Part shown: piece after piece, positions 51,830 to 62,893 of the stretch
Layout: every line of letters starts with the position of its first letter
How positions within the stretch are numbered: position 1 is the first letter of the stretch
Assembly: GCA_002015125.1 (NCBI GenBank)
Contig: MUYB01000001.1
Span: forward strand, 122,542-186,541
Length of the DNA: 64,000 nucleotides
Reading direction: 5' to 3'
DNA from: [Haemophilus] felis
Lineage (GTDB): Bacteria > Pseudomonadota > Gammaproteobacteria > Enterobacterales > Pasteurellaceae
Notes under the pieces: model-generated
Database searches by the model: none
The model's input: the letters and a program-made list of their open reading frames with translations, nothing else
What the model was told of the DNA's origin: nothing
Position numbers and translations under genes: made by a program

Positions 51830-52852
51830 ATGAAACCTATTTTTGGAAAAGCTCCTCCGCTTGGATTGCGTCTTATTCTCGCCATAATAGCCTCGACCGC
51901 GCTTATGCTCTCGGACGGACAAACCAATGCGATGATAAAAGCACGCAGCGCAATGGAAACGACCATTGGTGGATTATATTACCTTGCCAATAGCCCACGC
52001 TTAGTGCTTGATGGCTTTTCCAATAATTTGGCCGATACCAACCGCCTACAAATTGAAAATAAAGTACTACGCGATCAGCTCAGAGAAAAAAATGCGGAAT
52101 TGCTTCTTCTAGATCAATTAAAAATTGAAAATCAGCGTTTACGTTTATTACTCAATTCGCCACTACGCACCGACGAATATAAAAAGATCGCGGAAGTCTT
52201 AACCGCGGAAACCGATATATACCGCCAACAGATTGTCATTAATCAAGGCAGCAAAGGCGGAGCTTATATTGGCCAACCCGTTATTGATGAAAAAGGGGTC
52301 GTTGGTCAAATTATCTCTGTAGGTGAAAATACTAGCCGAGTTTTATTATTAACAGATTTAACCCATTCTATTCCAGTGCAAGTCCTGCGCAACGATGTTC
52401 GCTTGATTGCCAGCGGTACTGGCAGAAACGATGAATTAACCTTGGAGAATGTGGCTCGCTCTACAGATATTCAAGAAGGTGATTTACTTGTTACTTCTGG
52501 ATTAGGCGGTCGTTTTCCTGAAGGCTATCCTGTGGCTATCGTAGACAAAGTATCAAATAATGGACAACAATATTTCGCTTCTGTTAGCGCCCAACCTTTA
52601 GTTTCTATTGATAGATTACGCTATTTACTTCTTCTGTGGCCAACTAATGAAGAAATGCGCAAAGTTCAATCTACAACGCCTGAAGAAATCCGCAAAACAG
52701 TACAAGAGCGTTTAGACAACCAAGGATTAGAAGCGAAAAAAGTGAAGAAAACCTTAGTGCCAGAAGTACAACCTGAGAATGAACCTCTTGAGCCAAATAA
52801 AGTGGATGAATCAAATGAAATAGATAATCTACTTGAACAGGAGAAACCTTAA
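51830..52852 (+). CDS. mreC: rod shape-determining protein MreC
   Basis: MreC is a bitopic membrane protein whose periplasmic part organises the elongasome. The 340-residue protein has a short cytoplasmic start, one membrane segment (about residues 12-27), a coiled coil (about 70-110) and the paired beta domains that define MreC. The C-terminus has an extra proline- and glutamate-rich tail of about 60 residues (PEVQPENEPLEPNK), which is low in complexity. Its stop shares a base with the mreD start. Confidence 0.95.
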   Translation: MKPIFGKAPPLGLRLILAIIASTALMLSDGQTNAMIKARSAMETTIGGLYYLANSPRLVLDGFSNNLADTNRLQIENKVLRDQLREKNAELLLLDQLKIENQRLRLLLNSPLRTDEYKKIAEVLTAETDIYRQQIVINQGSKGGAYIGQPVIDEKGVVGQIISVGENTSRVLLLTDLTHSIPVQVLRNDVRLIASGTGRNDELTLENVARSTDIQEGDLLVTSGLGGRFPEGYPVAIVDKVSNNGQQYFASVSAQPLVSIDRLRYLLLLWPTNEEMRKVQSTTPEEIRKTVQERLDNQGLEAKKVKKTLVPEVQPENEPLEPNKVDESNEIDNLLEQEKP

Positions 52853-53340
52853 TGAAACAACATTTCCTCATACAATGGCTCACAGTGCTCAGTACTTTTA
52901 TTATTGCACTCGTGCTGGAAATTTCCCCTTGGGCAACACATTTCCAATACTTTAAACCTTCTTGGTTAGTATTAGTGCTGCTCTATTGGGTTCTTGCGCT
53001 TCCTAACAAGGTCAGCATTGGATTTGCTTTTGTGTTTGGGGTAATTTGGGATTTAGTACTCGGCTCAGTGCTAGGGACTCACGCTTTGGTATTATCCGTA
53101 TTTGCCTACATTATTGCGTTAAATCACTTAATTCTGCGTAATTTATCCTTGTTGCAACAAAGTTTGCTGGTGATTATTTTTGTTGCCGCCATTCGTTTAG
53201 GTATTTTTCTGCTGGAATTCTTCCTGCACGATGCAATTTTCCACAGACAAGAATTCTATACCGCGCTAGTTAGCGCCTTGCTTTGGCCTTGGGTCTTTTT
53301 ATTGTTAAGAAAAATTCGTCGTCAAGTTGGTCTTAGTTGA
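52852..53340 (+). CDS. mreD: rod shape-determining protein MreD
   Basis: MreD is the small polytopic membrane partner of MreC. The 162-residue protein is hydrophobic with about five membrane segments and contains the family phrase GVIWDLVLGSVLGTHAL. The start ATG overlaps the mreC stop (TAATG). MreD proteins vary in sequence, so size, topology and position support the call. Confidence 0.94.
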   Translation: MKQHFLIQWLTVLSTFIIALVLEISPWATHFQYFKPSWLVLVLLYWVLALPNKVSIGFAFVFGVIWDLVLGSVLGTHALVLSVFAYIIALNHLILRNLSLLQQSLLVIIFVAAIRLGIFLLEFFLHDAIFHRQEFYTALVSALLWPWVFLLLRKIRRQVGLS

Positions 53341-53368
53341 TTTATCTTTCGGCAACAAAAGAATTTCA

Positions 53369-53461
53369 ATGATCCGCATTGTTCAGACAATTTTTTCTCT
53401 TTTCTTATTATTTTTATGCGGTTGTTCACATTTTTATAAAAAACAAATTGCTTTTTATTAA
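53369..53461 (+). CDS. tiny lipopeptide reading frame (30 aa)
   Basis: ATG at 53369 starts a 30-codon frame with a basic first turn, a hydrophobic core (IFSLFLLFL) and a lipobox-like LCGC. The lipid-modified cysteine would be Cys19. The mature part would be only 12 residues (starting CSHFYKK). It could be a small lipoprotein or the stump of a longer lipoprotein gene. There is no good ribosome site. It sits 28 bp after mreD; the rest of 53341-53543 shows nothing else. Confidence 0.4.
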   Translation: MIRIVQTIFSLFLLFLCGCSHFYKKQIAFY

Positions 53462-53543
53462 CATAATGATAACTTTCCGAAAAAATTAAGTGTTATTTTT
53501 TTCCTACCTTAATTCTATCTACTCTTACTTATGAGGATATATT

Positions 53544-54938
53544 ATGAGTTTAATTGAGCATTCTAATCAAAGTGGCCTAAATAAGAACGCGATTATCTTC
53601 CTATTAGATATTGTTGTATTTTTTGTTTTATTGTTTGTTTTGCCTTTTGATTTAAAAGCCAATAAGGGCCTTGCTTTGTTAGTATTTATCGCCGTTTTAT
53701 GGTTAACGGAAGCATTGCACGTTACAATCACCGCATTATTAGTGCCTCTACTCGCAATCGTACTAGGTTTAGTGACTACTAAAAGTGCACTTAGCGCCTT
53801 TGCAGATCCAACGATTTTCTTGTTTTTCGGTGGATTTGCCCTAGCAACCGCCCTGCATATGCAAAAGCTGGATAGAATGATTGCCAATAAAATTATGATG
53901 CTAGCAAAAGGAAATTTATTCCTTGCTAGTGTTTATTTATTCTCAATCACCGCCTTTCTTTCTATGTGGATGAGTAATACCGCCACCGCCGCTATGATGT
54001 TGCCACTGGCGATGGGTGTACTTAGCCAAATGGATCGAGAAAAATATCACAACACCTATGTTTTTATTCTCTTAGGTATCGCTTATAGCGCCAATATCGG
54101 CGGTATGGGAACATTAGTCGGTAGCCCACCAAATGCTATCGTAGCTTCTCAACTCAAATTAACCTTCTCTGACTGGCTCGCTTATGGCTTACCAATCATG
54201 TTAATTTTGATGCCAATTATGATCGGTGCTTTGTACATTATTTTCAGACCTAAACTGAACGTCCGTTTCGAAGAAAAATTTGAAAAAATCGAAATGAACA
54301 AACCGCGTTTAGTCACCCTCGCCATTTTCGTTGTTATCGCCCTTTGCTGGATATTTAGTGGAAAAATTAACCCACTCATCGCTGGCGCCATCGGCTTACA
54401 AGGCAAGATTGCCAGCTTTGATAGCGTTGTCGCACTCTTAGCCGCTATTGTTATTTGTGCCACAGGCGTCGCCACTTGGAAGCAAATTCAAGATAACACC
54501 GATTGGGGCGTGCTGATGTTATTCGGCGGCGGCTTAACCTTAAGTGCGGTATTGAGAGATTCTGGCGCAAACAAAATTCTTGCTGATGGGATCGTGTTTT
54601 TAATTGAAGGCGGACATTTCTATCTCATTGGTTTATTAGTTGCCAGCTTTATTATTTTCTTAACAGAATTTACCTCCAACACCGCGAGTGCCGCTCTGTT
54701 AGTACCAATCTTTATTTCTATCGCGCAATCCCTCGGTATGCCAGAACTTGGTTTAGCCCTTATCATCGGTTTAGGTGCATCTTGTGCATTTATGCTTCCA
54801 GTAGCAACGCCACCAAATGCTATCGTGTTCGGTACTGGTGCAATTAAGCAGAGTGAAATGGTAAAAGCTGGCGTGATATTAAATATTATCTCAATATTTA
54901 TTATTGCTACTGTTGGTTATCTGTTCTGGCTACATTAA
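53544..54938 (+). CDS. DASS/SLC13 family anion:sodium symporter
   Basis: The 464-residue inner membrane protein belongs to the divalent anion:sodium symporter family (SLC13), which takes up dicarboxylates, citrate or sulfate. The two repeated substrate and sodium motifs are visible: MWMSNTATAAMMLP at about 140-153 and EFTSNTASAALLVP at about 376-389. Each is followed by a GSPPNAIV or ATPPNAIVFG segment. The SNT pairs suggest a carboxylate substrate. An exact uptake signal lies at 54542-54550. It may supply the C4-dicarboxylate metabolism encoded next to it. Confidence 0.9.
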   Translation: MSLIEHSNQSGLNKNAIIFLLDIVVFFVLLFVLPFDLKANKGLALLVFIAVLWLTEALHVTITALLVPLLAIVLGLVTTKSALSAFADPTIFLFFGGFALATALHMQKLDRMIANKIMMLAKGNLFLASVYLFSITAFLSMWMSNTATAAMMLPLAMGVLSQMDREKYHNTYVFILLGIAYSANIGGMGTLVGSPPNAIVASQLKLTFSDWLAYGLPIMLILMPIMIGALYIIFRPKLNVRFEEKFEKIEMNKPRLVTLAIFVVIALCWIFSGKINPLIAGAIGLQGKIASFDSVVALLAAIVICATGVATWKQIQDNTDWGVLMLFGGGLTLSAVLRDSGANKILADGIVFLIEGGHFYLIGLLVASFIIFLTEFTSNTASAALLVPIFISIAQSLGMPELGLALIIGLGASCAFMLPVATPPNAIVFGTGAIKQSEMVKAGVILNIISIFIIATVGYLFWLH

Positions 54939-55009
54939 TAAAACTTAAAACGCAGATACCATGCATAAAACCACATTTCATCTGACTAAAAAGTGAGAAA
55001 ATAGTTGAT

Positions 55010-55048
55010 AAAAAAGCTTAGAATCATTCTATGAATCTAAGCTTTTTT
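55010..55048. terminator. bidirectional terminator between the DASS gene and sucD
   Basis: Arms AAAAAAGCTTAGA (55010-55022) and TCTAAGCTTTTTT (55036-55048) pair perfectly over 13 bp, with runs of A and T on either side that serve both strands. Confidence 0.92.
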
Positions 55049-55059
55049 ATATGAGATAG

Positions 55060-55929
55060 TTATTTTAATAGTCTTTTTAAGGTTTTTCCGATGTCAGCCA
55101 AACTTCTCACCGTATGAACTCCAGCATTTTCAAGTGCGTGGAATTTATCTTCTGCACTGCCTGATTTGCCGTTGACAATGGCGCCAGCATGACCCATTCG
55201 TTTTCCTTTAGGGGCGGTAATACCAGCGATATAACTAACAACCGGCTTGCTTACATTATGTTTGATAAATTCAGCAGCTTCCTCTTCAGCGCTACCACCA
55301 ATTTCGCCAATCAGAACTATGGCTTCTGTTTGGGGATCAGCTTCAAATAATTTTAAGATATCGATAAAACTTGAACCTGCAATTTGATCGCCGCCAATGC
55401 CTACACAAGTAGATTGTCCTAATCCTTCATCTGTGGTTTGTTTAACTGCTTCATAGGTTAGCGTTCCTGAACGAGAAATAATACCTACTTTACCCGGAAG
55501 GTGAATATTGGCAGGCATGATGCCGATTTTGCATTCGCCTGGTGTAATGACACCTGGGCAGTTTGGACCAATCATGATGACACCTGTTTCATTTAAGCGT
55601 TGTTTGATTTGTAACATGTCTAAAGTTGGAATGCCTTCTGTGATGCAGACGATAAGCTGAATGCCTGCGTCGATAGCTTCAAGAATGGCGTCTTTACAAG
55701 CAGGGGCTGGGACGTAGATCACGGTGGCGCTCGCTTGGGTCGCTTGCACCGCTTCGCGTACGGTATTGAATACAGGCAAACCAAGATGTGTGGTGCCGCC
55801 TTTATTTGGTGAAACGCCACCCACTAATTGTGTGCCGTATTCAAGGGCTTGTTGTGAATGGAAAGTGCCTTGTGAACCCGTAAAACCTTGACAAATAACT
55901 TTGGTGTGTTTGTTAATTAAAATTGACAT
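55060..55929 (-). CDS. sucD: succinyl-CoA synthetase alpha subunit
   Basis: SucD and SucC interconvert succinyl-CoA and succinate with ATP formation. The 289-residue alpha subunit has the CoA-binding Rossmann domain at the start ([14 protein letters not shown]) and the phosphorylated His247 in RMGHAGAIV. Length agrees with E. coli SucD. The ATG shares one base with the sucC stop (TAATG), so the subunits are coupled. It ends the sucABCD operon at a strong terminator. Confidence 0.97.
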   Translation of the reverse strand: MSILINKHTKVICQGFTGSQGTFHSQQALEYGTQLVGGVSPNKGGTTHLGLPVFNTVREAVQATQASATVIYVPAPACKDAILEAIDAGIQLIVCITEGIPTLDMLQIKQRLNETGVIMIGPNCPGVITPGECKIGIMPANIHLPGKVGIISRSGTLTYEAVKQTTDEGLGQSTCVGIGGDQIAGSSFIDILKLFEADPQTEAIVLIGEIGGSAEEEAAEFIKHNVSKPVVSYIAGITAPKGKRMGHAGAIVNGKSGSAEDKFHALENAGVHTVRSLADIGKTLKRLLK

Positions 55930-57095
55930 TATTGTCCCTCCGCTGCGTTAACTGCTTGTTCTACCGCTTCTACCAAGCTATTGGCGGCAATGATGTTGAG
56001 TCCACTTTGATTGAGGTGTTGGCGCCCAAGTTCTGCATTATTTCCTTCCAATCGTGCGATAACTGGAATGGTTATGCCAACATCATTTACTGCACCAATA
56101 ATTCCCTCTGCAATCAAATCACAACTGACGATGCCACCAAAAATATTTACTAAAATCGCTTTTACCTCAGCATCAGAGAGAATCAATTTGAACGCTTCAG
56201 CTACCCGTTGTTTGGTAGCGCTACCGCCTACATCAAGGAAATTTGCGGGCTTGCCACCATAAAGCTGTACCATATCCATGGTCGCCATTGCTAACCCTGC
56301 GCCATTCACCATACAACCGATATTACCGTTTAACACCACATAGTTAAGCTGATTGGCTTCAGCGACTACTTCGCGCGAATCTTCTTGTGAAATATCTTGC
56401 ATCGCTTTGAGTGCAGGTTGGCGATATAAGGCATTGTTATCAATACCAATTTTGGCATCTAAGCAGAGCAAGCGATTGTCTTGAGTAATCACTAAAGGAT
56501 TCACTTCTAGTAAAGCGAGATCTTTTTCAACAAATAATTTATAGGCTTGTAGGAAAATATGAGTAAATTGTTTTACTAATTCACCATGTAATCCTAATTT
56601 AAAAGCAATTTCACGACCTTGATAAGGCATTGCACCTGTTAAGGCGTTAATTGGCGTTTTGTGAATTAACTCTGGCGATTCTTGAGCAACATCTTCAATG
56701 CTCATACCGCCGGCTTGAGAGGCGATAGCAATCACGCATTGTTGGCAACGGTCAATGGTTAGTGCAAAATAAAGTTCTTGTTTTATTTCACTACATTCTT
56801 CCACATAAATTTGGCTTACCAATTGTCCTTTAGCATCCGTTTGAAAAGTGACGAGGCGCTGTCCAAACCATTTCTGCGCAAATGCCTGCATTTCTTGCGA
56901 ATTTGAGATGAGTTGCACACCACCGGCTTGACCTCGACCACCTGCATGAACTTGGCACTTAGCAATCCAGCGTTTACTTTTCAGTTGCTTCAGCGCATTT
57001 AATGTTTGTTCAACATTTTCACACACTATGCCGTTACTAATTGGCAACTGGTAGTCAGCAAGTAATTGCTTAGATTGGTATTCGTGTAAGTTCAT
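55929..57095 (-). CDS. sucC: succinyl-CoA synthetase beta subunit
   Basis: The 388-residue beta subunit carries an N-terminal ATP-grasp domain ([18 protein letters not shown] at the start, [12 protein letters not shown] at about 49-60) and a C-terminal CoA-ligase domain ([16 protein letters not shown]). It supplies the nucleotide site of the SucCD heterotetramer. It follows sucB by 15 bp. Confidence 0.97.
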   Translation of the reverse strand: MNLHEYQSKQLLADYQLPISNGIVCENVEQTLNALKQLKSKRWIAKCQVHAGGRGQAGGVQLISNSQEMQAFAQKWFGQRLVTFQTDAKGQLVSQIYVEECSEIKQELYFALTIDRCQQCVIAIASQAGGMSIEDVAQESPELIHKTPINALTGAMPYQGREIAFKLGLHGELVKQFTHIFLQAYKLFVEKDLALLEVNPLVITQDNRLLCLDAKIGIDNNALYRQPALKAMQDISQEDSREVVAEANQLNYVVLNGNIGCMVNGAGLAMATMDMVQLYGGKPANFLDVGGSATKQRVAEAFKLILSDAEVKAILVNIFGGIVSCDLIAEGIIGAVNDVGITIPVIARLEGNNAELGRQHLNQSGLNIIAANSLVEAVEQAVNAAEGQ

Positions 57096-57110
57096 TGTAT
57101 TTCTCCGTAA

Positions 57111-58346
57111 TTAAATTTCTAATAATAAGCGCGTTGGATCTTCTAATAACTCTTTTATAGTAACAAGGAAGCCAACAGATTCCCTACCGTCAATAATACG
57201 GTGATCGTAGCTTAAAGCAAGATACATCATTGGGCGGATAACCACTTCGCCGCTAAGCGCGATTGGACGCTCTTTGATTGCGTGCATACCTAAAATGGCG
57301 CTTTGTGGAGGATTAATAATTGGCGTTGACATAAGAGAACCAAAGACACCACCGTTAGTGATAGTGAAATTACCGCCGGTTAAATCTTCAACGGTTAATT
57401 TGCCTTCACGCCCTTTTTGAGCAAGGGTTTTAATTTGCTTTTCAATGTCAGCCATACTTAATTTATCACAGTTGCGTAACACTGGCGTTACTAAACCACG
57501 AGGCGTAGAGATTGCGATACTGATATCAAAATAATTGTGATAAATAATATCGTCGCCGTCGATAGAGGCATTAATTTCTGGATAACGTTTTAAGGCTTCC
57601 ACCACCGCTTTAACGTAAAAAGACATAAATCCTAAGCGGGCATCATGTTGTTTTTCAAATTTCTCGCCATAGGTTTCACGCAATTTCATCACTGTGGACA
57701 TATCCACTTCGTTAAATGTCGTAAGCATCGCGGTGCTATTTTTTGCTTCCAACAAACGTTCTGCAATTCGTTTGCGTAAACGTGTCATTGGTACGCGCTT
57801 TTCTTCACGATGTCCTTTCAGGAATGAAGTTTCAGTATATGATTCAGATTGGGTTTCAGGTGCACTAACATTCGCTTTTGTCTCTGTTGCTAAGACTTTT
57901 TCTACATCTTCCCGCGTGATACGTCCACCTACCCCAGTACCTTGGATTTGCTCTGGATTAAGATCATGCTCGGCAATTAAACGTCGCACTCCTGGGCTTA
58001 CATTATCATGATGCGGTTTTTCTAGAGTTAAGCTTGCATTGTAACGTTCCGCTGGCGTGAGCTCTGCGCTGTTGACAGTTTCTTGTGTCATACCGCCAGC
58101 CATAGGCATACTGGCTAGTTTACCGAGTAATTGCTTGCTAACGACGATAGCGCCTTCCGCTTCGACAATTTGCTCTAGGATACCGTCGTTTATCGCTGGC
58201 ACTTCCAACACGACTTTATCAGTTTCAATTTCAACTAAAATTTCATCACGTTTTACGGCTTCGCCCACTTTTTTGTGCCAAGTAACCACAGTGGCATCAG
58301 CGACGGATTCTGGTAGATCTGGAGTAATAATTTCAAAGTGGCTCAT
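57111..58346 (-). CDS. sucB: 2-oxoglutarate dehydrogenase E2, dihydrolipoyl succinyltransferase
   Basis: SucB is the core of the 2-oxoglutarate dehydrogenase complex and passes succinyl groups to CoA. In the 411-residue protein the lipoyl domain has Lys44 in [11 protein letters not shown]. The E3-binding domain follows ([20 protein letters not shown]). The catalytic domain ends with [15 protein letters not shown] use the ATG at 58344-58346 because AGGA lies about eight bases upstream; an in-frame ATG six codons earlier is possible. Confidence 0.96.
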   Translation of the reverse strand: MSHFEIITPDLPESVADATVVTWHKKVGEAVKRDEILVEIETDKVVLEVPAINDGILEQIVEAEGAIVVSKQLLGKLASMPMAGGMTQETVNSAELTPAERYNASLTLEKPHHDNVSPGVRRLIAEHDLNPEQIQGTGVGGRITREDVEKVLATETKANVSAPETQSESYTETSFLKGHREEKRVPMTRLRKRIAERLLEAKNSTAMLTTFNEVDMSTVMKLRETYGEKFEKQHDARLGFMSFYVKAVVEALKRYPEINASIDGDDIIYHNYFDISIAISTPRGLVTPVLRNCDKLSMADIEKQIKTLAQKGREGKLTVEDLTGGNFTITNGGVFGSLMSTPIINPPQSAILGMHAIKERPIALSGEVVIRPMMYLALSYDHRIIDGRESVGFLVTIKELLEDPTRLLLEI

Positions 58347-58392
58347 ATATTTTTCCTTTTGCATTAATAGGGTGTTGCATTCGTTAAGTTAA

Positions 58393-61185
58393 TTAGGCTA
58401 AGGCTTCATTGACTAACGCCGTTTGTTGTTCATTATGTAATGAAGTATAGCCTACCGCCGGTGATGCGGAAGCTGGGCGACCGACATAACGTAATTTTCC
58501 TTGTTCTGGAATGGAAGTAATAAAGTTATGTTGACTGCAATACCACGCCCCCTGATTGAGTGGCTCTTCTTGACACCACACATAATCTTTCACATGTTGA
58601 TAAGCTGCTAGCGCAGCTTTCATTTCTTCGTGTGGGTAAGGATACAGTTGTTCAATACGCACTATTGCCACATCAGTTTGATTATTTTTGCGACGTTGCT
58701 CCAGTAAATCGTAATAAACTTTACCAGAGCACATAACCACTCGTCTAACTTGCGTCGGATCGAGATTATCAATTTCAGCAATAACATTTTGATATTTACC
58801 ATCCACCAATTCATCAATACTGGATACAGCTAATGGATGACGTAATAAAGATTTTGGTGTGATAACAATGAGTGGTCGGCGTACTTTACGCACCATTTGG
58901 CGACGGAGTAAATGATAAATTTGTGCTGGCGTAGAAGGTACGCAAACTTGCATATTTTGTTGCGCGCAAAGCTGTAAATAACGCTCTAAACGTGCGGAAG
59001 AATGTTCTGGACCTTGACCTTCGTAGCCGTGTGGTAAAAGCATCACTAGGCCACACATTCTGCCCCATTTTTGTTCGCCAGAACTGATAAATTGGTCGAT
59101 AACCACTTGCGCGCAATTAGCGAAATCACCAAATTGCGCTTCCCAAATGGTTAAGGTTTTTGGATCCGTTGTGGCATAACCATATTCAAAAGCAAGTACC
59201 GCATTTTCTGTTAAAACAGAATCCCATACTTCAAAACGTCCTTGCGCATTGTGTAACTTGGTTAATGGAATGTATAAGGTTGCATCTTTTTGGTTGTGCA
59301 ACACAGAATGGCGGTGGAAGAATGTACCACGCCCCGCATCTTCACCAGAAAGACGAATATGATATCCCTCGTCCAGTAAAGTGGCGTATGCCATGGTTTC
59401 CGCCATACCCCAATCCAATAATTTTTCCCCTTTTGCCATAAGCAAGCGATCTGCGTAGATTTTATTCACACGAGATTGTAATTGGTGTCCTTCTGGGTAT
59501 TCACAAACTTTTTGAGCTAGCCCAAGGAAACGTTGGCGATCAAAACTGCCTGAATATTCAAGCCATTCTTGACTGAGATATTTAGTCCATTCCTTGCTGC
59601 TAATATCCACGGCTCGCCATTCGGGTACAACACATTCACCATTATCTAAGGCATCGCGGTAGTTATTCATTAATTCTGTGGCTTGTTCTTCATTAATGAT
59701 CCCTGCTGAGACCAAGCGATCTGCATAAATCTTACGCGGCGTTGGGTGTTTTTTGATGCGATCATACATTAACGGTTGTGTTGCAGAAGGTTCATCTGCT
59801 TCGTTATGTCCATGGCGACGATAGGAAACCAAATCAATAAAAATATCACGTTTAAATAAAGTGCGATATTCCACCGCCATACGTGCAGCATAAGCTACCG
59901 CCTCAGGATCATCTCCATTAACATGGATTACTGGCGCTTCGATCATTTTCGCAATATCCGTGCAATATTCCGTTGAACGCGTATCCTGCGGATTGGAGGT
60001 GGTAAAACCAATTTGGTTATTGATCACGATACGAATGGTACCGCCGACGCTATAACCCCGTGTGGCAGACATATTTAAGGTTTCTTGTACAACACCTTGT
60101 CCTATTACTGCGGAATCCCCATGTACTGTAACGGCGAGCACTTTACTTTTATCGTCGTTAGTGCGTTTTTGTCGCGCCCTCACAGAACCAATCACAACAG
60201 GACTAACAATTTCCAAATGGGAAGGATTAAAGGCAAGCGCCAAATGAACTAGGCCATCTTCAGTCATAAAATCTGATGAAAAGCCTTGGTGATATTTCAC
60301 ATCGCCCGTACCGTTGCCATGTTTTTTCCCTGCGAATTCATCAAAGAGTTCTGCTGGTTTTTTACCTAACACGTTAATCAGCATATTTAAGCGACCGCGG
60401 TGTGCCATCCCCATAATCACATCATCAATGCCGCTGCGTTTACCATGGCGAATAATTTCTTTCATTAACAAAATAAAAGCATCACTTCCTTCCAAAGAAA
60501 AACGTTTAGCGCCGGGGAATTTTGCCCCAAGGTAACGTTCTAAGCCATCAGCGGCGGTAAGCTCTTGTAAAAATTGAACTTGCTCTTTGGCATTAAACAG
60601 CGGTTTATTTAACAGATTTTCTACTTTGCGTTGCAGCCAAGTTCTAGCCTCTAAATCATTGACGTGCATAAATTCTAGCCCAATGGTGCTACAATAAGTT
60701 TTTCTTAAAGCATCTGCGAGCTCACGGAGTGTAATTTGCTCTTTGTTATAAACATATCCACCAATATTGAATACTTCATCAAGATCATTGTCGTTAAATC
60801 CATAAAAACGGTAATCAAGGGTTGGTGCGTCCATACGTTGCCACATTTTCAACGGGTCAAGATCCGCGTGTAGATGGCCTCGATTTCGATGTGCATTCAC
60901 AAATTGCAATGCTTTGACGAGCCTTGCACTGACATTAGGATCGATAACGGTAACGCCGTTTGGCGAGTTATCACGCGCTAAACGCTTGAAATAATCACGG
61001 ACTTTGGAATGAGATTGTTCAGGAATATTGGTTTTGGGAAAGCGATTAAAAACTTCTTGCCAGCTACTATCAACAGAAAGAGGATCTTGTAAATAGGATT
61101 CATACAGATTTTCAATATACGCTTGATTTGCGCCGTCTAATGCGCTGGATTCTAGCCACTCAGAAATGGAGTTATTTTGTTGCAT
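58393..61185 (-). CDS. sucA: 2-oxoglutarate dehydrogenase E1
   Basis: SucA is the thiamine diphosphate enzyme that decarboxylates 2-oxoglutarate. The 930-residue protein starts MQQNNSISEWLESSALDG and has the E1 segments RHGKRSGIDDVIMGMAHRGRL and GDSAVIGQGVVQETLNM. The magnesium and thiamine site GDDPEAVAYAARMAVEYR and the C-terminal transketolase-like domain are present. Length is normal. It heads sucABCD and diverges from gltA, with 328 bp of control region between. Confidence 0.97.
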   Translation of the reverse strand: MQQNNSISEWLESSALDGANQAYIENLYESYLQDPLSVDSSWQEVFNRFPKTNIPEQSHSKVRDYFKRLARDNSPNGVTVIDPNVSARLVKALQFVNAHRNRGHLHADLDPLKMWQRMDAPTLDYRFYGFNDNDLDEVFNIGGYVYNKEQITLRELADALRKTYCSTIGLEFMHVNDLEARTWLQRKVENLLNKPLFNAKEQVQFLQELTAADGLERYLGAKFPGAKRFSLEGSDAFILLMKEIIRHGKRSGIDDVIMGMAHRGRLNMLINVLGKKPAELFDEFAGKKHGNGTGDVKYHQGFSSDFMTEDGLVHLALAFNPSHLEIVSPVVIGSVRARQKRTNDDKSKVLAVTVHGDSAVIGQGVVQETLNMSATRGYSVGGTIRIVINNQIGFTTSNPQDTRSTEYCTDIAKMIEAPVIHVNGDDPEAVAYAARMAVEYRTLFKRDIFIDLVSYRRHGHNEADEPSATQPLMYDRIKKHPTPRKIYADRLVSAGIINEEQATELMNNYRDALDNGECVVPEWRAVDISSKEWTKYLSQEWLEYSGSFDRQRFLGLAQKVCEYPEGHQLQSRVNKIYADRLLMAKGEKLLDWGMAETMAYATLLDEGYHIRLSGEDAGRGTFFHRHSVLHNQKDATLYIPLTKLHNAQGRFEVWDSVLTENAVLAFEYGYATTDPKTLTIWEAQFGDFANCAQVVIDQFISSGEQKWGRMCGLVMLLPHGYEGQGPEHSSARLERYLQLCAQQNMQVCVPSTPAQIYHLLRRQMVRKVRRPLIVITPKSLLRHPLAVSSIDELVDGKYQNVIAEIDNLDPTQVRRVVMCSGKVYYDLLEQRRKNNQTDVAIVRIEQLYPYPHEEMKAALAAYQHVKDYVWCQEEPLNQGAWYCSQHNFITSIPEQGKLRYVGRPASASPAVGYTSLHNEQQTALVNEALA

Positions 61186-61513
61186 ATTATCGCCTCATAG
61201 CAGAGCCAAAAGATGAGATTTTCAGAGTAAATTGAACAAAGAATCGATTATTAATGGATAATCTGGCTTTGTCAATTTAACTTCCATACAGTAGGAAGTA
61301 TTAAAAAACAAATCTTTGTCAACCGCAATTACAACATTAACAAAATGTTAAATTTTTGTTATTTATTTGATCTAGCTCTCACTTTGAGAAAAATCATCTT
61401 TCTTACTAAAGATTTTTTTTAAATAATTAAAGACACTCAAGGGATAACAAGCTATATTGAAAATGCACACAACATTTACTTGTTAAATTTTAATGACAAA
61501 AGAGGAGTGATTT
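61186..61513. promoter_or_regulatory. divergent sucA-gltA control region with CRP-like site
   Basis: This 328-bp gap holds no gene. It is AT-rich and must carry the promoters for sucA (left) and gltA (right). TTTGATCTAGCTCTCA at 61367-61382 matches TGTGA-N6-TCACA at eight of ten positions and is a candidate CRP site about 131 bp before gltA. The inverted repeat AACATT-AACAAAATGTT at about 61335-61350 is also present. GGAG lies eight bases before the gltA start. Confidence 0.5.
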
Positions 61514-62800
61514 ATGTCCGAATTAACAGCCAAACTCACCATTAGCGATGGGCGTGAATATGAGTTGCCAGTACATCAAGGTTCTTTGGGATACGATGCC
61601 GTAGATGTTCAAACCCTTGTTAAACACAAGTTATTCACCTTTGATCCCGGATTTATGTCTACCGCTTCTTGCCGTTCAGAAATCACTTACATTGATGGCG
61701 ACAAAGGGCTTTTGTTGCACCGCGGTTACCCTATTACAGATCTCGCCAAAAATGCAGACTACCTTGAAGTGGCGCATTTATTATTATTTGGTGAACGTCC
61801 AACGCCAGAAGAGTACAAAACGTTCACTCAGTTAGTGAAAAAACACACCCTCGTCCATGAGCAAATTTCACGCTTCTTTCACGGCTTCCGCCGAGATTCT
61901 CACCCAATGGCGATTATGTGTGGGGTAAGTGGCGCCTTAGCAGCCTTCTATCACGACTCATTGGATATTAATGATATTCAACACCGAGAATTAACCGCCA
62001 TTCGTTTATTAGCCAAAATGCCAACCTTAGCGGCGATGTGTTACAAATATTCCATTGGGCAACCTTTTATGTTCCCACTGAACAAATTATCTTATTCAGG
62101 CAACTTTTTACACATGATGTTTGCCACCCCTTGCGAACCTTATGAAGTGAATCCTGTGTTAGAACGTGCCATGGATCGTATTTTCATTTTGCACGCCGAT
62201 CACGAACAAAACGCTTCCACTTCCACCGTGCGTACCGCCGCGTCTTCGGGTGCCAATCCTTTTGCTTGTATCGCCGCGGGAATTGCCTCTCTTTGGGGAC
62301 CAGCACACGGTGGCGCCAACGAAGCTTGCATTAACATGCTAGAGGAAATCGGCAGCATTGATCGCATCCCTGAATATATTGCTCGCGCCAAAGATAAAAA
62401 TGATCCATTCCGCTTAATGGGCTTTGGACACCGCGTATATAAAAATTACGACCCACGCGCCAAAGTGATGCGCCAAACCTGCCACGAAGTCTTACAAGAA
62501 TTGAATGTGCAAAATCCGATTTTTGAAGTGGCAATGGAATTGGAACGCATTGCATTAACAGATTCTTATTTTATTGAACGCAATCTTTATCCAAACGTGG
62601 ATTTCTATTCTGGTATTATTCTTAAAGCTATCGGTATTCCAACTTCTATGTTTACGGTGATATTTGCTTTAGCAAGAACCGTCGGTTGGATCGCTCACTG
62701 GAAAGAAATGTTCAAACCAGGCAACATGAAAATCGTACGTCCGCGCCAATTATACGTCGGTCAAAAGGAACGCCCTTTTGAGGCAATGAATAAAGACTAA
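61514..62800 (+). CDS. gltA: citrate synthase
   Basis: GltA condenses oxaloacetate with acetyl-CoA to give citrate. The 428-residue type II enzyme has the conserved active-site blocks [15 protein letters not shown] and [11 protein letters not shown], and a later [15 protein letters not shown] segment. The length is that of the hexameric, NADH-inhibited form of Gram-negative bacteria. Its presence with sucABCD suggests a more complete TCA cycle than in H. influenzae. A bidirectional terminator follows. Confidence 0.97.
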   Translation: MSELTAKLTISDGREYELPVHQGSLGYDAVDVQTLVKHKLFTFDPGFMSTASCRSEITYIDGDKGLLLHRGYPITDLAKNADYLEVAHLLLFGERPTPEEYKTFTQLVKKHTLVHEQISRFFHGFRRDSHPMAIMCGVSGALAAFYHDSLDINDIQHRELTAIRLLAKMPTLAAMCYKYSIGQPFMFPLNKLSYSGNFLHMMFATPCEPYEVNPVLERAMDRIFILHADHEQNASTSTVRTAASSGANPFACIAAGIASLWGPAHGGANEACINMLEEIGSIDRIPEYIARAKDKNDPFRLMGFGHRVYKNYDPRAKVMRQTCHEVLQELNVQNPIFEVAMELERIALTDSYFIERNLYPNVDFYSGIILKAIGIPTSMFTVIFALARTVGWIAHWKEMFKPGNMKIVRPRQLYVGQKERPFEAMNKD

Positions 62801-62823
62801 TTTCGCGGAAAAAAATGAACAGT

Positions 62824-62860
62824 AAAAAAGGTTGTGGAGGGATATTCACAACCTTTTTTT
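62824..62860. terminator. bidirectional terminator between gltA and the TSUP gene
   Basis: Arms AAAAAAGGTTGTG (62824-62836) and CACAACCTTTTTT (62847-62859) pair perfectly over 13 bp and include A and T runs for both directions. Confidence 0.93.
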
Positions 62861-62893
62861 ATAATTCTTGGAATAACCTTTCTCGGAATAGCC

